Shown here: positions 50,316 to 60,121 of the stretch, piece by piece | Numbering within the stretch: the stretch's first letter is position 1 | Layout of the letters: every line of letters begins with the position of its first letter | DNA from: Bacteroidales bacterium | Lineage (GTDB): Bacteria; Bacteroidota; Bacteroidia; Bacteroidales; UBA1402 | NCBI GenBank assembly: GCA_017468435.1 | Contig: JAFUIP010000011.1 | Span: 1-64,000, forward strand | Direction: 5' to 3' | Length of the DNA: 64,000 nucleotides | The notes under the pieces: generated by a model | Seen by the model: the letters and a program-made list of their open reading frames with translations, nothing else | Told to the model about the DNA's origin: nothing | Database searches by the model: none | Translations under genes and position numbers: made by a program

Positions 50316-50330
50316 TTTATTTGCGTTTGC
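50305..50330. promoter_or_regulatory. Palindrome overlapping the DUF4450 promoter -33 box
   Basis: GCAAACGCAAAT, two bases, ATTTGCGTTTGC: twelve perfect pairs. A wider pair AAATTAG (50286-50292) and CTAATTT (near 50342-50348) encloses it. It may be an operator, or a terminal hairpin of the repeat region that starts here. Confidence 0.7.
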
Positions 50331-50545
50331 CGAGCCGCAGCCTAATTTGAACAAGCCGAGCGAAGCGAGAGCTTGTAAAATAGTGCAAGGCGAAAGACCA
50401 AGCCGAGCGAAGCGAGAGTCCCTTGATGTCAGCCTTGGTAAGAAGCATTGAGCGATGAGCGAAATAGCGGAGCGCAGGTTTTGGCCGTAAATAAACGAAG
50501 CTGTTTGAGGTCGAAGACCGAGTTCTTCGTTTTAGGCCAAAAGCT
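50331..50545. repeat. Repeat-rich intergenic stretch, left part
   Basis: CCGAGCGAAGCGAGA occurs twice, at about 50357 and 50403. The first is flanked by ACAAGC and GCTTGT, so it forms an imperfect hairpin. AGCGATGAGCGAAATAGCGGAGCG and AAGACCGAG follow. No gene is supported. Confidence 0.6.
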
Positions 50546-50956
50546 AAGCGGAGCCGCGAAGAGCGTCCGCTTCGCGCCAAGGCTGACGCGAGGGACAAAA
50601 TCTACAAGAGGAAGAAGACGAAGAGCGTCCGCTTCGTGCCAAGGCTGACATCGAGGCAATCGGATGGCAATCGAAAGTTCCAAAGCAGACGCGAGGAACG
50701 AATGCAGCAAGCGGAGCCGCGAAGAGCGTCCGCTTCGCGCCAAGGCAGACGCGAGGGACAAGAGCTACAAGAGGAAGAAGGCGAAGAGCGTCCGCTTCGC
50801 GCCAAGGCAGACATCGAGGCAATCGGATGGCAATCGAAAGTTCCAAAGCAGACGCGAGGAACGAATGCAGCAAGCGGAGCCGCGAAGAGCGTCCGCTTCG
50901 CGCCAAGGCTGACATCGAGGCAATCGGATGGCAATCGAAAGCTCCAGAGCAGACGC
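50546..50956. repeat. Tandem repeat with a 163-bp period
   Basis: Units start at 50546, 50709 and 50872, each with AAGCGGAGCCGCGAAGAGCG. The first two are complete and nearly identical. Each contains GAAGAGCGTCCGCTTCG twice, and the third copy lacks the part between these two inner copies. Because 163 is not a multiple of three, the open frames across it on both strands cannot be one repeated coding unit. Confidence 0.85.
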
Positions 50957-51178
50957 CTGGGAAAGCGGATGACGATTGAAAGGAGCGCCAAGGCAGACGC
51001 GAGGGACAAGCGAGGAAGCCTTTGAAGCCGAAGGTTGACGAATAAATAAAAAATTTTTCATCAAAATATACGAAAGCAAAAATCTTTGCGTTAATAGGAA
51101 TACACGCGTATGTGCGAGCGCAAGGAAACGCGCAAGGAAACGCGCAAAAATGAAGATTAACAGCATAAAGTCAACATT
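50957..51178. other. Intergenic stretch before ruvA
   Basis: Remnants of the repeat (GCCAAGGCAGACGCGAGGGACAA) run to about 51010. AT-rich sequence follows, with GCGCAAGGAAAC twice near 51118-51142. No clear promoter or gene is visible, although ruvA must be transcribed from here. Confidence 0.6.
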
Positions 51179-51775
51179 ATGATAGAATTTATCAAAGGCG
51201 AAATCCGAGATCTGAATCCCACATCGGTGGTGTTGGAAAACAACGGCATGGGATATTTTTTGAACATCAGTGTGAATACTTATGGCGAAATACAGTCGGC
51301 AGAAAGATGCTGTCTGTATGTGTACGAAGCCATCAGAGAAGATGCGTATATACTTTACGGATTTGCTAAACCCGAAGAAAGAGAAGCCTTTAAACAATTG
51401 ATCAGTGTGTCGGGAATCGGCGCCAATACGGCAAGAGTGATTCTTTCATCGTTGAATGTGGCAGAATTGGAACAGGCAATTCTCTCGGAAAACGTGGCCG
51501 TGTTCAAGAATATCAAGGGAATAGGCGGAAAGACGGCGCAGCGACTGATTGTGGAATTGAAAGACAAGATAGCCAAATCGGGTATCAGTATTGGAAATGG
51601 TGAGGTGACGCTCGTAAAACAAGCCAACAATGAAGTGCGCACGGAAGCCTTGGCAGCTTTGCAAATGCTTGGTTATCAAACTGCTGCGGCTAATAAGGTT
51701 TTGAATAATATTCTGAAGGATGATCCCGCCATCAAAGTGGAAGCCTTGATAAAGGCCGCTTTGAAAATGCTTTGA
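51179..51775 (+). CDS. ruvA: Holliday junction helicase subunit RuvA
   Basis: RuvA binds Holliday junctions and loads the RuvB motor. The 198 residues cover the OB domain (MIEFIKGEIRDLNPTSVVLENNGMGYFLNIS), the two helix-hairpin-helix motifs (FKQLISVSGIGANTARVILSSL and FKNIKGIGGKTAQRLIVELKDKI) and the C-terminal RuvB-binding helices (EALAALQMLGYQTAAANKVLN). Length is standard. It lies 21 nt before sprA, an arrangement I believe to be common in Bacteroidetes. Confidence 0.97.
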   Translation: MIEFIKGEIRDLNPTSVVLENNGMGYFLNISVNTYGEIQSAERCCLYVYEAIREDAYILYGFAKPEEREAFKQLISVSGIGANTARVILSSLNVAELEQAILSENVAVFKNIKGIGGKTAQRLIVELKDKIAKSGISIGNGEVTLVKQANNEVRTEALAALQMLGYQTAAANKVLNNILKDDPAIKVEALIKAALKML

Positions 51776-51796
51776 TTAAGAACCTAAAAGAAAGCA

Positions 51797-54700
51797 ATGA
51801 TACCGAGTCGTCTTTTGAAAATAAGCATGATAGGGCTGTCCATTTTGATGGGGACAGCCTTTGCTGCATTTTCACAGACGAGCAGACAAAGCCAATCGGC
51901 CGACAGCGCCCGGACAAGCCTGCGTTATCCCGTGCCCATGTCGCAACCACAGAATCTGGACGAAGCCTTGCAACCCGCCATGGCCGATTTGAAAACCCCC
52001 GAAAACCTGCGCACCAGCGTGGAATACGACGTGGAAACCGGCGATTATGTATTGGCTACTTATCTTGGCGAAACCCGCATCAGTACGCCGCTTACCATCA
52101 AACAAGAAGAGTATTCGCAGTATTGGGTGCAAAAATCGAATGCCAATTTCTTCAAAAATAAGAACAAGATAGATTATTCGAAGAAAAAAGACGAGTTTTC
52201 GCTCACCGACATGCAGTTCGACCTGGGAGCGGCAGAAAAGATCTTTGGCCCCGGCGGTGTACAATTGCGTACGCAAGGCGCGGTGGAAATCAGTTTCGGA
52301 GTCAAGAACAATATCGTGGAAAATCCTTCGCTCTCGGAACGCGCCCGCAACCGTACTTATTTCGATTTCGATCAAAGCATACAGCTGAGCGTGAACGGAA
52401 AAGTGGGCGACAAGATCAACGTCAACATGAATTACGATACCGAGGCCTCTTTCGATTACGATGCCAAGGCCATTAAGCTGCGTTACGCCGGTAAGGAAGA
52501 TGAAATCATCAAGAGCCTGGAAGCCGGCAATGTGAGCATGCCGGTGAAAAATACCCTGATTTCGGGTGGAACCTCGCTGTTCGGTGCCAAGACAGAATTG
52601 CAATTCGGCAAGCTGAATGTGGCAGCCGTTATTTCTCAACAGAATTCGCAGACCACATCGGCCTCGATGGAAGGCGGCACGCAGACAACCCGCTTCGAGA
52701 TTCCTATTGATGCTTACGACGAAAACCGACACTTCTTCCTTTCGCATTATTTCAGAGACCATTACGACCAATGGATGTCGAAGTTGCCCTATATTTCTTC
52801 TGGAATCGTCATTAACAAGATTGAAGTCTGGGTTACCAATAAACGCGCCCGCATGGATAATGCACGTCATATTATCGCCTTTGCCGATATGGCTGAGCCA
52901 CAGCGCATTTTCAACGATCACTGGAAGCAGACAGGCATAGATTATCCTTCGAATCAAACCAATACCTTATATAATGAGCTGGTGTCGCAATATGCCGGAG
53001 CCAGACAAATCAGCGAATCGACGGCAGCCTTGGCGCCCTTGGAAGCGTATGGTATGCAGATGGGCGAGGATTTTGAGCGTTTAGAAAGCGCGCGCCTTTT
53101 GCAACCCAACGAATATACCCTGAATAAATCTCTGGGTTACATTAGTTTGAATCAGGCATTGAATCCCGATGAAATTCTGGCGGTTGCCTTCGAATATACC
53201 AAGAACGGACAAGTATATCAGGTGGGTGAATTTTCAACCGATGGAGTGGAAGCGCCTCAGGCATTGTATGTCAAGTTGTTGAAGGGAACCAATTTGGAGC
53301 CTGCATCGCCCACTTGGGATTTGATGATGAAAAACGTGTATGCGCTGGGCACTTACAACATGCCCGAAGAAGATTTCCGTTTGAACATTACCTATCAGAA
53401 CGATACGGTGGGTACTTACCTTAATTACCTGACCGAAGGCAAATTGAAGAATCAGATTCTCTTGCGTGTGTTCCGTTTGGACCGACTCAATACCCAGGAT
53501 GAAGCCTTCCCCGACGGATTGTTCGACTTTGTGAACGGCTATACCACGCAAGGCGCTTACGGACGCATCATTTTCCCGGTGGTGGAACCTTTCGGTGCAT
53601 ACTTGCGCCAGCAGATTGGCGACGATGCCATTGCCGATAAATATGCTTTCGAAGAGTTGTACGATTCTACTTTGACGGTGGTGCAGCAACTTAGCGAGAA
53701 GAATAAGTTCCGCCTAGAAGGGGAGTATCGCGCAGCCAATGCGGCCGAAATTTCCTTGGGAGCCATGAATGTGGCGCGTGGTTCGGTCAAGGTGACTGCC
53801 GGCGGACGCTTGCTCACGGAAAACGTAGATTACATCGTGGATTATATATCAGGTATCGTTACCATCACCAACAACGATATTCTTTCGTCGGGAGCCAGTA
53901 TCAATGCCACTTGCGAAGACCAAGGCGTGTATAGCATGGTGAGAAAAACCTTTACGGGTTTGGCCATGGAATATGCCTTCAGCGATCATTTTGTCTTGGG
54001 CGGTACATTGATGCACCTGTCCGAACGTCCGCTCACCAACAAGGTGGACATGAACACGGAACCTCTGAACAACACGCTCTGGGGTTTGCACACAGCTTTC
54101 GATGTTGAATCTCAAGCATTGACCAATCTTTTGGACCTGATCCCGCTCATCAATGTGACCAAGCCTTCGAAGTTGAATGTGCGTGCGGAATTTGCCCAAC
54201 TGGTGCCAGGCTCCAACAAGCAGATAAACAACACGGTATATGTGGACGATTTCGAATCGGCCAAGAAGACGGTTTCCCTGAAAGATGTGACCCAATGGCA
54301 TTTGGCATCGACTCCCTACGATCCTTCGGGAAAATTCATGGAGGCGGCATATTCCAACGATTTGCGCTATGGCTATAATCGTTCGCTTTTGGCTTGGTAT
54401 TATGTGGATCCGATTTTCACGCAGAGCCGTTCGCAGACGCCCGACCATATCCGTTCCGACGAAGATCAACTCTCGAACCATTATGTGCGTGCGGTGAACC
54501 AGAAGGAAATTTATCCCGATAAGGATTTACAGTACAATCAGACCGGCTTGCTCAATATCATGAACATCGTGTATTATCCGCGTCAGCGTGGTCCGTACAA
54601 CTTCGATGTGAATGGCATGAATCCCGATGGAACGCTCTCCAATCCGGAAAATCGTTGGGCCGGTATGATGCGCAAGATTGAATCGAACCTGACTAATTTC

Positions 54701-57700
54701 GAAGCCAACAACGTGGAATACATCGAGTTCTGGTTGATGGATCCTTATATTTACGACACGCTCGGTGTGCATAGCGGTGGCGATTTGTATTTCAATTTGG
54801 GAGATATTTCGGAAGATGTGCTGAAGGATGGCAAGAAGAGTTTCGAAAATGGTTTGCCTTCCGACGGAGATTCTTTGGTCATCGGCTACACCAAGTGGGG
54901 AAAGGTTTCTTCGAAAAATGTCAATGTGTATGCTTTCGACAATACCGAAGGGGTTCGTCGCGTGCAAGATGTCGGAATGGACGGACTTACCGATACCGAA
55001 GAAGCGGAATATTTTGCCGATTATGTGACAGCTGTGGAAAACAGGCTCGATGCCGTCACCAAGTCGCAATTCCTGGACGATCCTTTCTCTCCGCTCAATG
55101 ACCCTGCCGGTGACAATTACCATTATTATAGAGGTACGGATTACGATAAACGCAAACTCCCCATCATCGACCGTTACAAGTATTATAATGGTACGCATGG
55201 TAATTCGCAGGCGCGCGTGGATACGGAAGAATCTTACGAAACAGCGGCCAGCACCTTGCCCGACATCGAAGATATCAACGAAGATTTCACCCTGAACGAG
55301 AACGAACGTTATTATCAGTATCGTGTTTCTTTGCGCCCGGAAGATATGGAAGTGGGTCGCAACTTTATCAACGATAAGCGCGTGTCGGAGGTGAAACTCA
55401 AGAACGGAAAAACCGAAACGGTGTCGTGGTATCAGTTCAAGATTCCGGTGAGCGAATACGAAAAGAGAGTGGGTAACATCAACGGATTCAATAGCATACG
55501 TTTTATCCGAATGTACATGACAGGCTTCCAAGATAGCGTGGTGCTGCGTATGGCTACTTTGGAATTGGTGCGTGGCGATTGGCGCGCATACGACAAGGAT
55601 CTGTACACGGATGTGCTTCCCGAAACGCAGGCTACCATGGAGGTTTCCACGGTCGATTTGGAAGAAAATTCATCGCGTGAGCCTATTCATTATATGTTGC
55701 CTCCCGGCGTGGAACGCGAAGGTGACCCGAGCCAACCCGGTGTATATGAGGAAAATGAACAATCTTTGGCTTTGAAGGTGCGACAACTTTCGCCCGGTGA
55801 TGCCCGTGCCGTTTACAAGAATACTTCTTTGGATTTCCGTCAGTACGATCGTTTGCAAATGTTCCTTCATGCAGAAGCTATGATAGACGATGAGAATCCG
55901 CCGGCCGATTACGAAATGACGGTATTTGTGCGTTTGGGTAGTGATTATCAGAACAACTACTACGAATACGAAATTCCTTTGAAACTTTCTCCGCATTTTG
56001 TCAACAATGAATATGCTATCTGGCCCGAAGAAAACTTCCTGGATGTGCCTTTTGAATTGCTGACGGCGGTAAAACAACGTAGAAATATCAATCAGAAGAA
56101 CAATTATACCAAGGTCTATAGCGAATACGATCCTGAAAATGAGAATCATAAAGTAAGTATTAAGGGTAATCCGAGCATTTCTGCCATCAAGACGATGATG
56201 ATTGGTGTGCGCAACAACGGCACCACGGTGAAGTCGGTGGAAATCTGGGCCAACGAGATGCGTCTGAAAGGATTCAATGACGATGGCGGTTGGGCAGCTC
56301 AAGCCAATGCTCAGTTGGCGCTTTCCGATTTGGGAAATATCAACTTCTCCGGACGTTACGAAACGGATGGTTTCGGTGGTATAGAACAACGTGTATCTCA
56401 GCGTCGTATGGATAATTATGGCGCCATGAACCTGGCCATGAGCTTCAATCTGGGTCGATTGGTTCCCAAGGAGAACTTGTTGAATCTGCCGGTGAGCTAT
56501 TCTGTTTCCAGTCAGGTGAATACGCCCAAATACGATCCGCTCAACGAAGACCTTCTTTTGAAAGATGTTTTGCAGGCGGCTGAAACACAAGCCGAAAAAG
56601 ATTCAATCAGGAATTATAGCCAGACGCTCAAGAATTATAGAAGTTTTACCGTGTCCAATGCCAAGCTCAACCTTAAGAGCAAGACACCGCTGCCCATAGA
56701 TCCGGCCAACTTTAGTTTCAATTATAGTTTCAATGAGACCTTCGAACGCGATGCCACCACGGAATACGAAGTGACGCGCAATTATCAAGCGGGCATGAGC
56801 TACGGCTATAGTTCTCCTCTGAAGGCATTCGAACCCTTTGCTAAGTCTTCTGCCGAATGGCTCAAGTCGCCCTGGATGAAGACCATCAAAGATTTTTCTT
56901 TGACCTACATTCCCAATTCCATTACCTTCGGAACCAACCTGAACCGTTATTATTACGAATTGCAAAACCGCGATCTGAGCTCTGTGGCCTCGAATGTTTC
57001 CAGCATTATTCCATTGACTTTCAGCAAGAACTTTATGTGGAACAGCGATTTCAATCTCAATTGGAACCTCACACGCAACATGAAGTTCAATTTCACCACC
57101 AACAATAGCGCCCGCGTGGAAGAAACCTTGAACACGCCGGTCAATAAGGAATTGTATCCCACTGAGTATCAGAATTGGAAAGATACGGTGATGACTTCTT
57201 TGCTTTCGCTGGGAACGCCCATGGCTTATCAACAGAACCTGAAATATACTTGGCAGATTCCTTTCAAGAATATTCCTGTGCTCGATTTTGTGACGGCAAG
57301 TTTCCAATATTCAAGTACCTACAAGTGGGACAGAAGCGCCATGATTGCCGATGTGGATATGGGAAATGTTATTGGAAATCAACGCAGTATTTCGGTGAAT
57401 CCTTCTTTGAATCTGGAGACTTTGTACAACAAGTCGGATTTCTTGAAGGCGGTGAACAAGAAATATGCGTCCACTCGCAGCGCGCAGTCTGCCAAACGCG
57501 AAACCTATGCCAGTCGTCAGAAGAAATCGAAAAACAAGGAAGGCAAGATGACTTTGTTGCCCGGTAAGTCGGAATTCAAGCACTACCTGAAGAACAAGCG
57601 GGTAGAGGTGCATGTGGTTGATGCCAAGGGCAAGGAAGTGGACGTGAAGTATAAAGTGATGGACGAGAACACCATACAGATAAAGAGCAAGGATTCTTTG

Positions 57701-59167
57701 CAGGTGAAGGTGGTGGTGACGCCCAAGCCTAGTCTTGACGATGAACCTTGGTACAAGGCTTTGCAATTATCTACGCGCCTGCTTATGTCGGTGCGTAATA
57801 TCCAGGTGACTTACCAAGAAAACGAAAACTTTACTTTGCCCGGATTCAAGCCGGAAAGCAGTCTGTTCTTTGCTGACGAACAATATGCTCACGCACCCGG
57901 ATGGAATTTTGCCAGCGGTCTGTACGACCCGGAAGATTTCTTGAATTCGTCCATCAAACGCGATTGGTTGGTGATGTCCGATTCGGTGGTGAGTCCGGCG
58001 GTGATGGCTTCTACCAAGACCCTGCGCGTGAAATCTTCTGTGCTTCCTATTCCGGGTCTGAAAATAGACATTTCGGCTCAACGCAACGAAAGCGACAACC
58101 GCCAGGTGCAGTATATGATAGCCGGACGTCCCGAAACCAGGGCCGGCAACTTCTCCATGTCAACCATTGCGCTACGCACTTCGCTGGCTCCCATCAATGC
58201 GAAAAAGTCATATTACTCTAAAGCCTTCAATCAATTTGTGGCCAACAGAGACATAATTGCTTCACGTTTGGAAGATCAATATCGCCATCTGCATTATCCA
58301 TCAAGCGGATTCTTGAGCCAGTCTGCCATGGCCGGAAAACCCTATGATGCTGCCAATGGCGCCGTCAACAAGAATTCTGCCGATGTGCTCATTCCTGCAT
58401 TCCTGGCAGCCTACACCGGTAAATCGGCCATACATTCGCCGCTGGACATTTTCCCGGGCTTCCTTTCGATGTTGCCCAACTGGAGCGTTTCTTACGATGG
58501 CTTGTCAAAATTGCCGGCTTTCAAGAAGCATTTCAAATCTTTCAGTTTGAATCATGCTTACAATTGTACGTATAATGTAAGTTCTTTCGGTTCGTACAAC
58601 ACCTTTGTCAGCGCAGGAGAGGGTAATCTCGGTTTCGTGCAGGATGTGCTTAGTGGAAATCCTCTTCCTTCGTCTCAATTTGATATTGCGGGTGTGTCTA
58701 TCACGGAAAGTTTCTCTCCGCTTATCGGGGCCAAGGCAACACTGAAAAACGGAATGACCATGAAAGCTGAAGTTCAGACCGGACGCACCATGAACCTGAG
58801 CGTTACCGGTGGACAATTGGTGGAAAGCGGCAATCAGCGTTATGTGCTGGGCGGTAGCTACAAAGTGGTAGATTTTCATCCTTGGGGCATCTTGGCCAAT
58901 TCCAAGGTGAAGAACGATTTCTCCATCACGGCCGATTTCTCGTTGAAGAATTCGACAGCCTTGCTGCGCAAGATTGAAGAGCAGTACACCCAGGCCACTT
59001 CGGGCAACAAGACTTGTACCGTGGAAATCATGGGCGACTACGTGATAAGCAAGAATTTGAATTTCAAGGTGTTCTACGATTTGGAATCGAGCATTCCATT
59101 GGTGTCGTCGTATCCGGTGACCACACAGAACTTCGGCGTCAGTCTGCGATTTACCTTGTCGAGATAG
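51797..59167 (+). CDS. sprA: T9SS outer-membrane translocon SprA (Sov)
   Basis: SprA is the giant outer-membrane barrel through which T9SS cargo leaves the cell. At 2456 residues the protein has the expected size. It begins with a signal peptide (LSILMGTAFAAFSQ). The SprA N-terminal pattern is present (GDYVLATYLGETRISTPLTIKQEEYSQYW, FDLGAAEKIFGPGGVQLRTQGAVEISFG, RTYFDFDQSIQLSVNGKVGDKINVNMNYDTEASFDYD), as is the second conserved block (RPEDMEVGRNFINDKRVSE, NGFNSIRFIRMYMTGFQDSVVLRMATLELVRGDW). The remainder is strand-rich and ends with a barrel-like VTTQNFGVSLRFTLSR. It follows ruvA closely. Its presence shows that a T9SS operates in this organism. Confidence 0.96.
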   Translation: MIPSRLLKISMIGLSILMGTAFAAFSQTSRQSQSADSARTSLRYPVPMSQPQNLDEALQPAMADLKTPENLRTSVEYDVETGDYVLATYLGETRISTPLTIKQEEYSQYWVQKSNANFFKNKNKIDYSKKKDEFSLTDMQFDLGAAEKIFGPGGVQLRTQGAVEISFGVKNNIVENPSLSERARNRTYFDFDQSIQLSVNGKVGDKINVNMNYDTEASFDYDAKAIKLRYAGKEDEIIKSLEAGNVSMPVKNTLISGGTSLFGAKTELQFGKLNVAAVISQQNSQTTSASMEGGTQTTRFEIPIDAYDENRHFFLSHYFRDHYDQWMSKLPYISSGIVINKIEVWVTNKRARMDNARHIIAFADMAEPQRIFNDHWKQTGIDYPSNQTNTLYNELVSQYAGARQISESTAALAPLEAYGMQMGEDFERLESARLLQPNEYTLNKSLGYISLNQALNPDEILAVAFEYTKNGQVYQVGEFSTDGVEAPQALYVKLLKGTNLEPASPTWDLMMKNVYALGTYNMPEEDFRLNITYQNDTVGTYLNYLTEGKLKNQILLRVFRLDRLNTQDEAFPDGLFDFVNGYTTQGAYGRIIFPVVEPFGAYLRQQIGDDAIADKYAFEELYDSTLTVVQQLSEKNKFRLEGEYRAANAAEISLGAMNVARGSVKVTAGGRLLTENVDYIVDYISGIVTITNNDILSSGASINATCEDQGVYSMVRKTFTGLAMEYAFSDHFVLGGTLMHLSERPLTNKVDMNTEPLNNTLWGLHTAFDVESQALTNLLDLIPLINVTKPSKLNVRAEFAQLVPGSNKQINNTVYVDDFESAKKTVSLKDVTQWHLASTPYDPSGKFMEAAYSNDLRYGYNRSLLAWYYVDPIFTQSRSQTPDHIRSDEDQLSNHYVRAVNQKEIYPDKDLQYNQTGLLNIMNIVYYPRQRGPYNFDVNGMNPDGTLSNPENRWAGMMRKIESNLTNFEANNVEYIEFWLMDPYIYDTLGVHSGGDLYFNLGDISEDVLKDGKKSFENGLPSDGDSLVIGYTKWGKVSSKNVNVYAFDNTEGVRRVQDVGMDGLTDTEEAEYFADYVTAVENRLDAVTKSQFLDDPFSPLNDPAGDNYHYYRGTDYDKRKLPIIDRYKYYNGTHGNSQARVDTEESYETAASTLPDIEDINEDFTLNENERYYQYRVSLRPEDMEVGRNFINDKRVSEVKLKNGKTETVSWYQFKIPVSEYEKRVGNINGFNSIRFIRMYMTGFQDSVVLRMATLELVRGDWRAYDKDLYTDVLPETQATMEVSTVDLEENSSREPIHYMLPPGVEREGDPSQPGVYEENEQSLALKVRQLSPGDARAVYKNTSLDFRQYDRLQMFLHAEAMIDDENPPADYEMTVFVRLGSDYQNNYYEYEIPLKLSPHFVNNEYAIWPEENFLDVPFELLTAVKQRRNINQKNNYTKVYSEYDPENENHKVSIKGNPSISAIKTMMIGVRNNGTTVKSVEIWANEMRLKGFNDDGGWAAQANAQLALSDLGNINFSGRYETDGFGGIEQRVSQRRMDNYGAMNLAMSFNLGRLVPKENLLNLPVSYSVSSQVNTPKYDPLNEDLLLKDVLQAAETQAEKDSIRNYSQTLKNYRSFTVSNAKLNLKSKTPLPIDPANFSFNYSFNETFERDATTEYEVTRNYQAGMSYGYSSPLKAFEPFAKSSAEWLKSPWMKTIKDFSLTYIPNSITFGTNLNRYYYELQNRDLSSVASNVSSIIPLTFSKNFMWNSDFNLNWNLTRNMKFNFTTNNSARVEETLNTPVNKELYPTEYQNWKDTVMTSLLSLGTPMAYQQNLKYTWQIPFKNIPVLDFVTASFQYSSTYKWDRSAMIADVDMGNVIGNQRSISVNPSLNLETLYNKSDFLKAVNKKYASTRSAQSAKRETYASRQKKSKNKEGKMTLLPGKSEFKHYLKNKRVEVHVVDAKGKEVDVKYKVMDENTIQIKSKDSLQVKVVVTPKPSLDDEPWYKALQLSTRLLMSVRNIQVTYQENENFTLPGFKPESSLFFADEQYAHAPGWNFASGLYDPEDFLNSSIKRDWLVMSDSVVSPAVMASTKTLRVKSSVLPIPGLKIDISAQRNESDNRQVQYMIAGRPETRAGNFSMSTIALRTSLAPINAKKSYYSKAFNQFVANRDIIASRLEDQYRHLHYPSSGFLSQSAMAGKPYDAANGAVNKNSADVLIPAFLAAYTGKSAIHSPLDIFPGFLSMLPNWSVSYDGLSKLPAFKKHFKSFSLNHAYNCTYNVSSFGSYNTFVSAGEGNLGFVQDVLSGNPLPSSQFDIAGVSITESFSPLIGAKATLKNGMTMKAEVQTGRTMNLSVTGGQLVESGNQRYVLGGSYKVVDFHPWGILANSKVKNDFSITADFSLKNSTALLRKIEEQYTQATSGNKTCTVEIMGDYVISKNLNFKVFYDLESSIPLVSSYPVTTQNFGVSLRFTLSR

Positions 59168-59196
59168 TGTAGAGGCCTTGACTTAGGCTGCGGACC

Positions 59197-60051
59197 CTAT
59201 TGTATAGAATCCTTTTCGATTTTCTGTTTAAGGTACTGGATTTTAGCTTGTGCCAAGCGGCTTTCCTCCAACAGACGGTTGATATCTGATAGAACAAAGG
59301 AAAGTTCCATTCCGTCCATGATGATGTCTAAATCCTTTTTGCGTAAAGCATAGCTGTGGTTTCTTTTCTTGCCGACAAGCACCACTTTCAGTTCTTTGTC
59401 TCTGTGCATGTGGGCAAACTCAATAAGCTGGTTGAGTTTCTGCTGATTGAATCTGACCATTTCGTAATACAGCGTACCATCTTTGAAGTGATAGTTGAGC
59501 GCCCCATCGCTGGGAACGTCAAGGCTTTCGCAATAGGTGCCGTCAGACGCCTGCAGACGGATTTTGCTATGTTCTATGGGATAGGTGTTGCAGTAATAAC
59601 TCGTCAGATAATAACGGCCGTAACTGTCGGTCTTGAACTGCAGATAGCTGCGTTGTGTGTTGTTACCGTGATAGATATGTCCGTTGTGGATATAATATCC
59701 GACACTTTCGATGGCAGTGTTGTGTTGGAAGGAAAAATTCTTTTGTTTTTCCGGGAAAGAGGCTTGTCTAACTTTGAGAACACTGTCGCAATAACTACGA
59801 TTGCGTTTTTGTTCGGCTAATTCGATTTCATAAGAAACTTTTTTCCCTTTTTTGATTTTTTGGTAATCGTCCGGATAAAGGATACGGATGCTGTCGAGTA
59901 GGAGTTTGGCTTTCTGGAACTGATTGTTTTCGGCGGCTTCACGGGCTTGTCCGATGAACCACTCCGTCCTGTCCTTGGGCTTGCAGGCCATTCCGAGACA
60001 GGATATAATCGTCAGTAAGAGAAACTTGTATATGGTGCCGCGATGAAACAT
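59197..60051 (-). CDS. Putative lipoprotein, unknown function
   Basis: The ATG at 60051 (MFHRGTIYKFLLLTIISCLGMAC) gives a 284-residue protein with a lipoprotein-like signal (Cys23). A helical TPR-like stretch follows (REAAENNQFQKAKLLLDSIRILYP). The middle part is beta-rich (YYIHNGHIYHG, SYLQFKTDSYGRYYLTSYYCN, SKIRLQASDGTYCESLDVP, NYHFKDGTLYYEMVRF). A C-terminal helix rich in Lys/Glu ends the protein. I do not recognise a named family, though similar proteins occur in Bacteroidales. It converges with sprA and is divergent from cca. Confidence 0.75.
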   Translation of the reverse strand: MFHRGTIYKFLLLTIISCLGMACKPKDRTEWFIGQAREAAENNQFQKAKLLLDSIRILYPDDYQKIKKGKKVSYEIELAEQKRNRSYCDSVLKVRQASFPEKQKNFSFQHNTAIESVGYYIHNGHIYHGNNTQRSYLQFKTDSYGRYYLTSYYCNTYPIEHSKIRLQASDGTYCESLDVPSDGALNYHFKDGTLYYEMVRFNQQKLNQLIEFAHMHRDKELKVVLVGKKRNHSYALRKKDLDIIMDGMELSFVLSDINRLLEESRLAQAKIQYLKQKIEKDSIQ

Positions 60052-60105
60052 AAACTCTTCATTATTTGAACCGACAAATATATATATGATTCGCCGAAAA
60101 TTCAC

Positions 60106-60113
60106 TACTTTTG
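60106..60113 (+). promoter_or_regulatory. -7 box before cca
   Basis: TACTTTTG only 9 bp before the first possible start codon of cca. No TTTG lies 19-21 bp upstream. Confidence 0.45.
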
Positions 60114-60121
60114 TGTCCTAA

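Noticed and set aside
50546-50956. CRISPR array or IS remnants
   Set aside because: Units are directly tandem with no spacers, no transposase frame and no target-site duplication were found.
50317-51397. Overlapping open frames in both directions across the repeat region (for example SLASALARSGRSSRL-like peptides)
   Set aside because: The 163-bp period changes frame at each unit, the peptides are low-complexity, and one of the frames runs into ruvA on the other strand.
53849-57307. Several open frames of 200-300 residues opposite sprA (also 51872-52957 and 54527-55531)
   Set aside because: All lie inside SprA, which has clear family motifs through these positions; none shows a motif or start context of its own.
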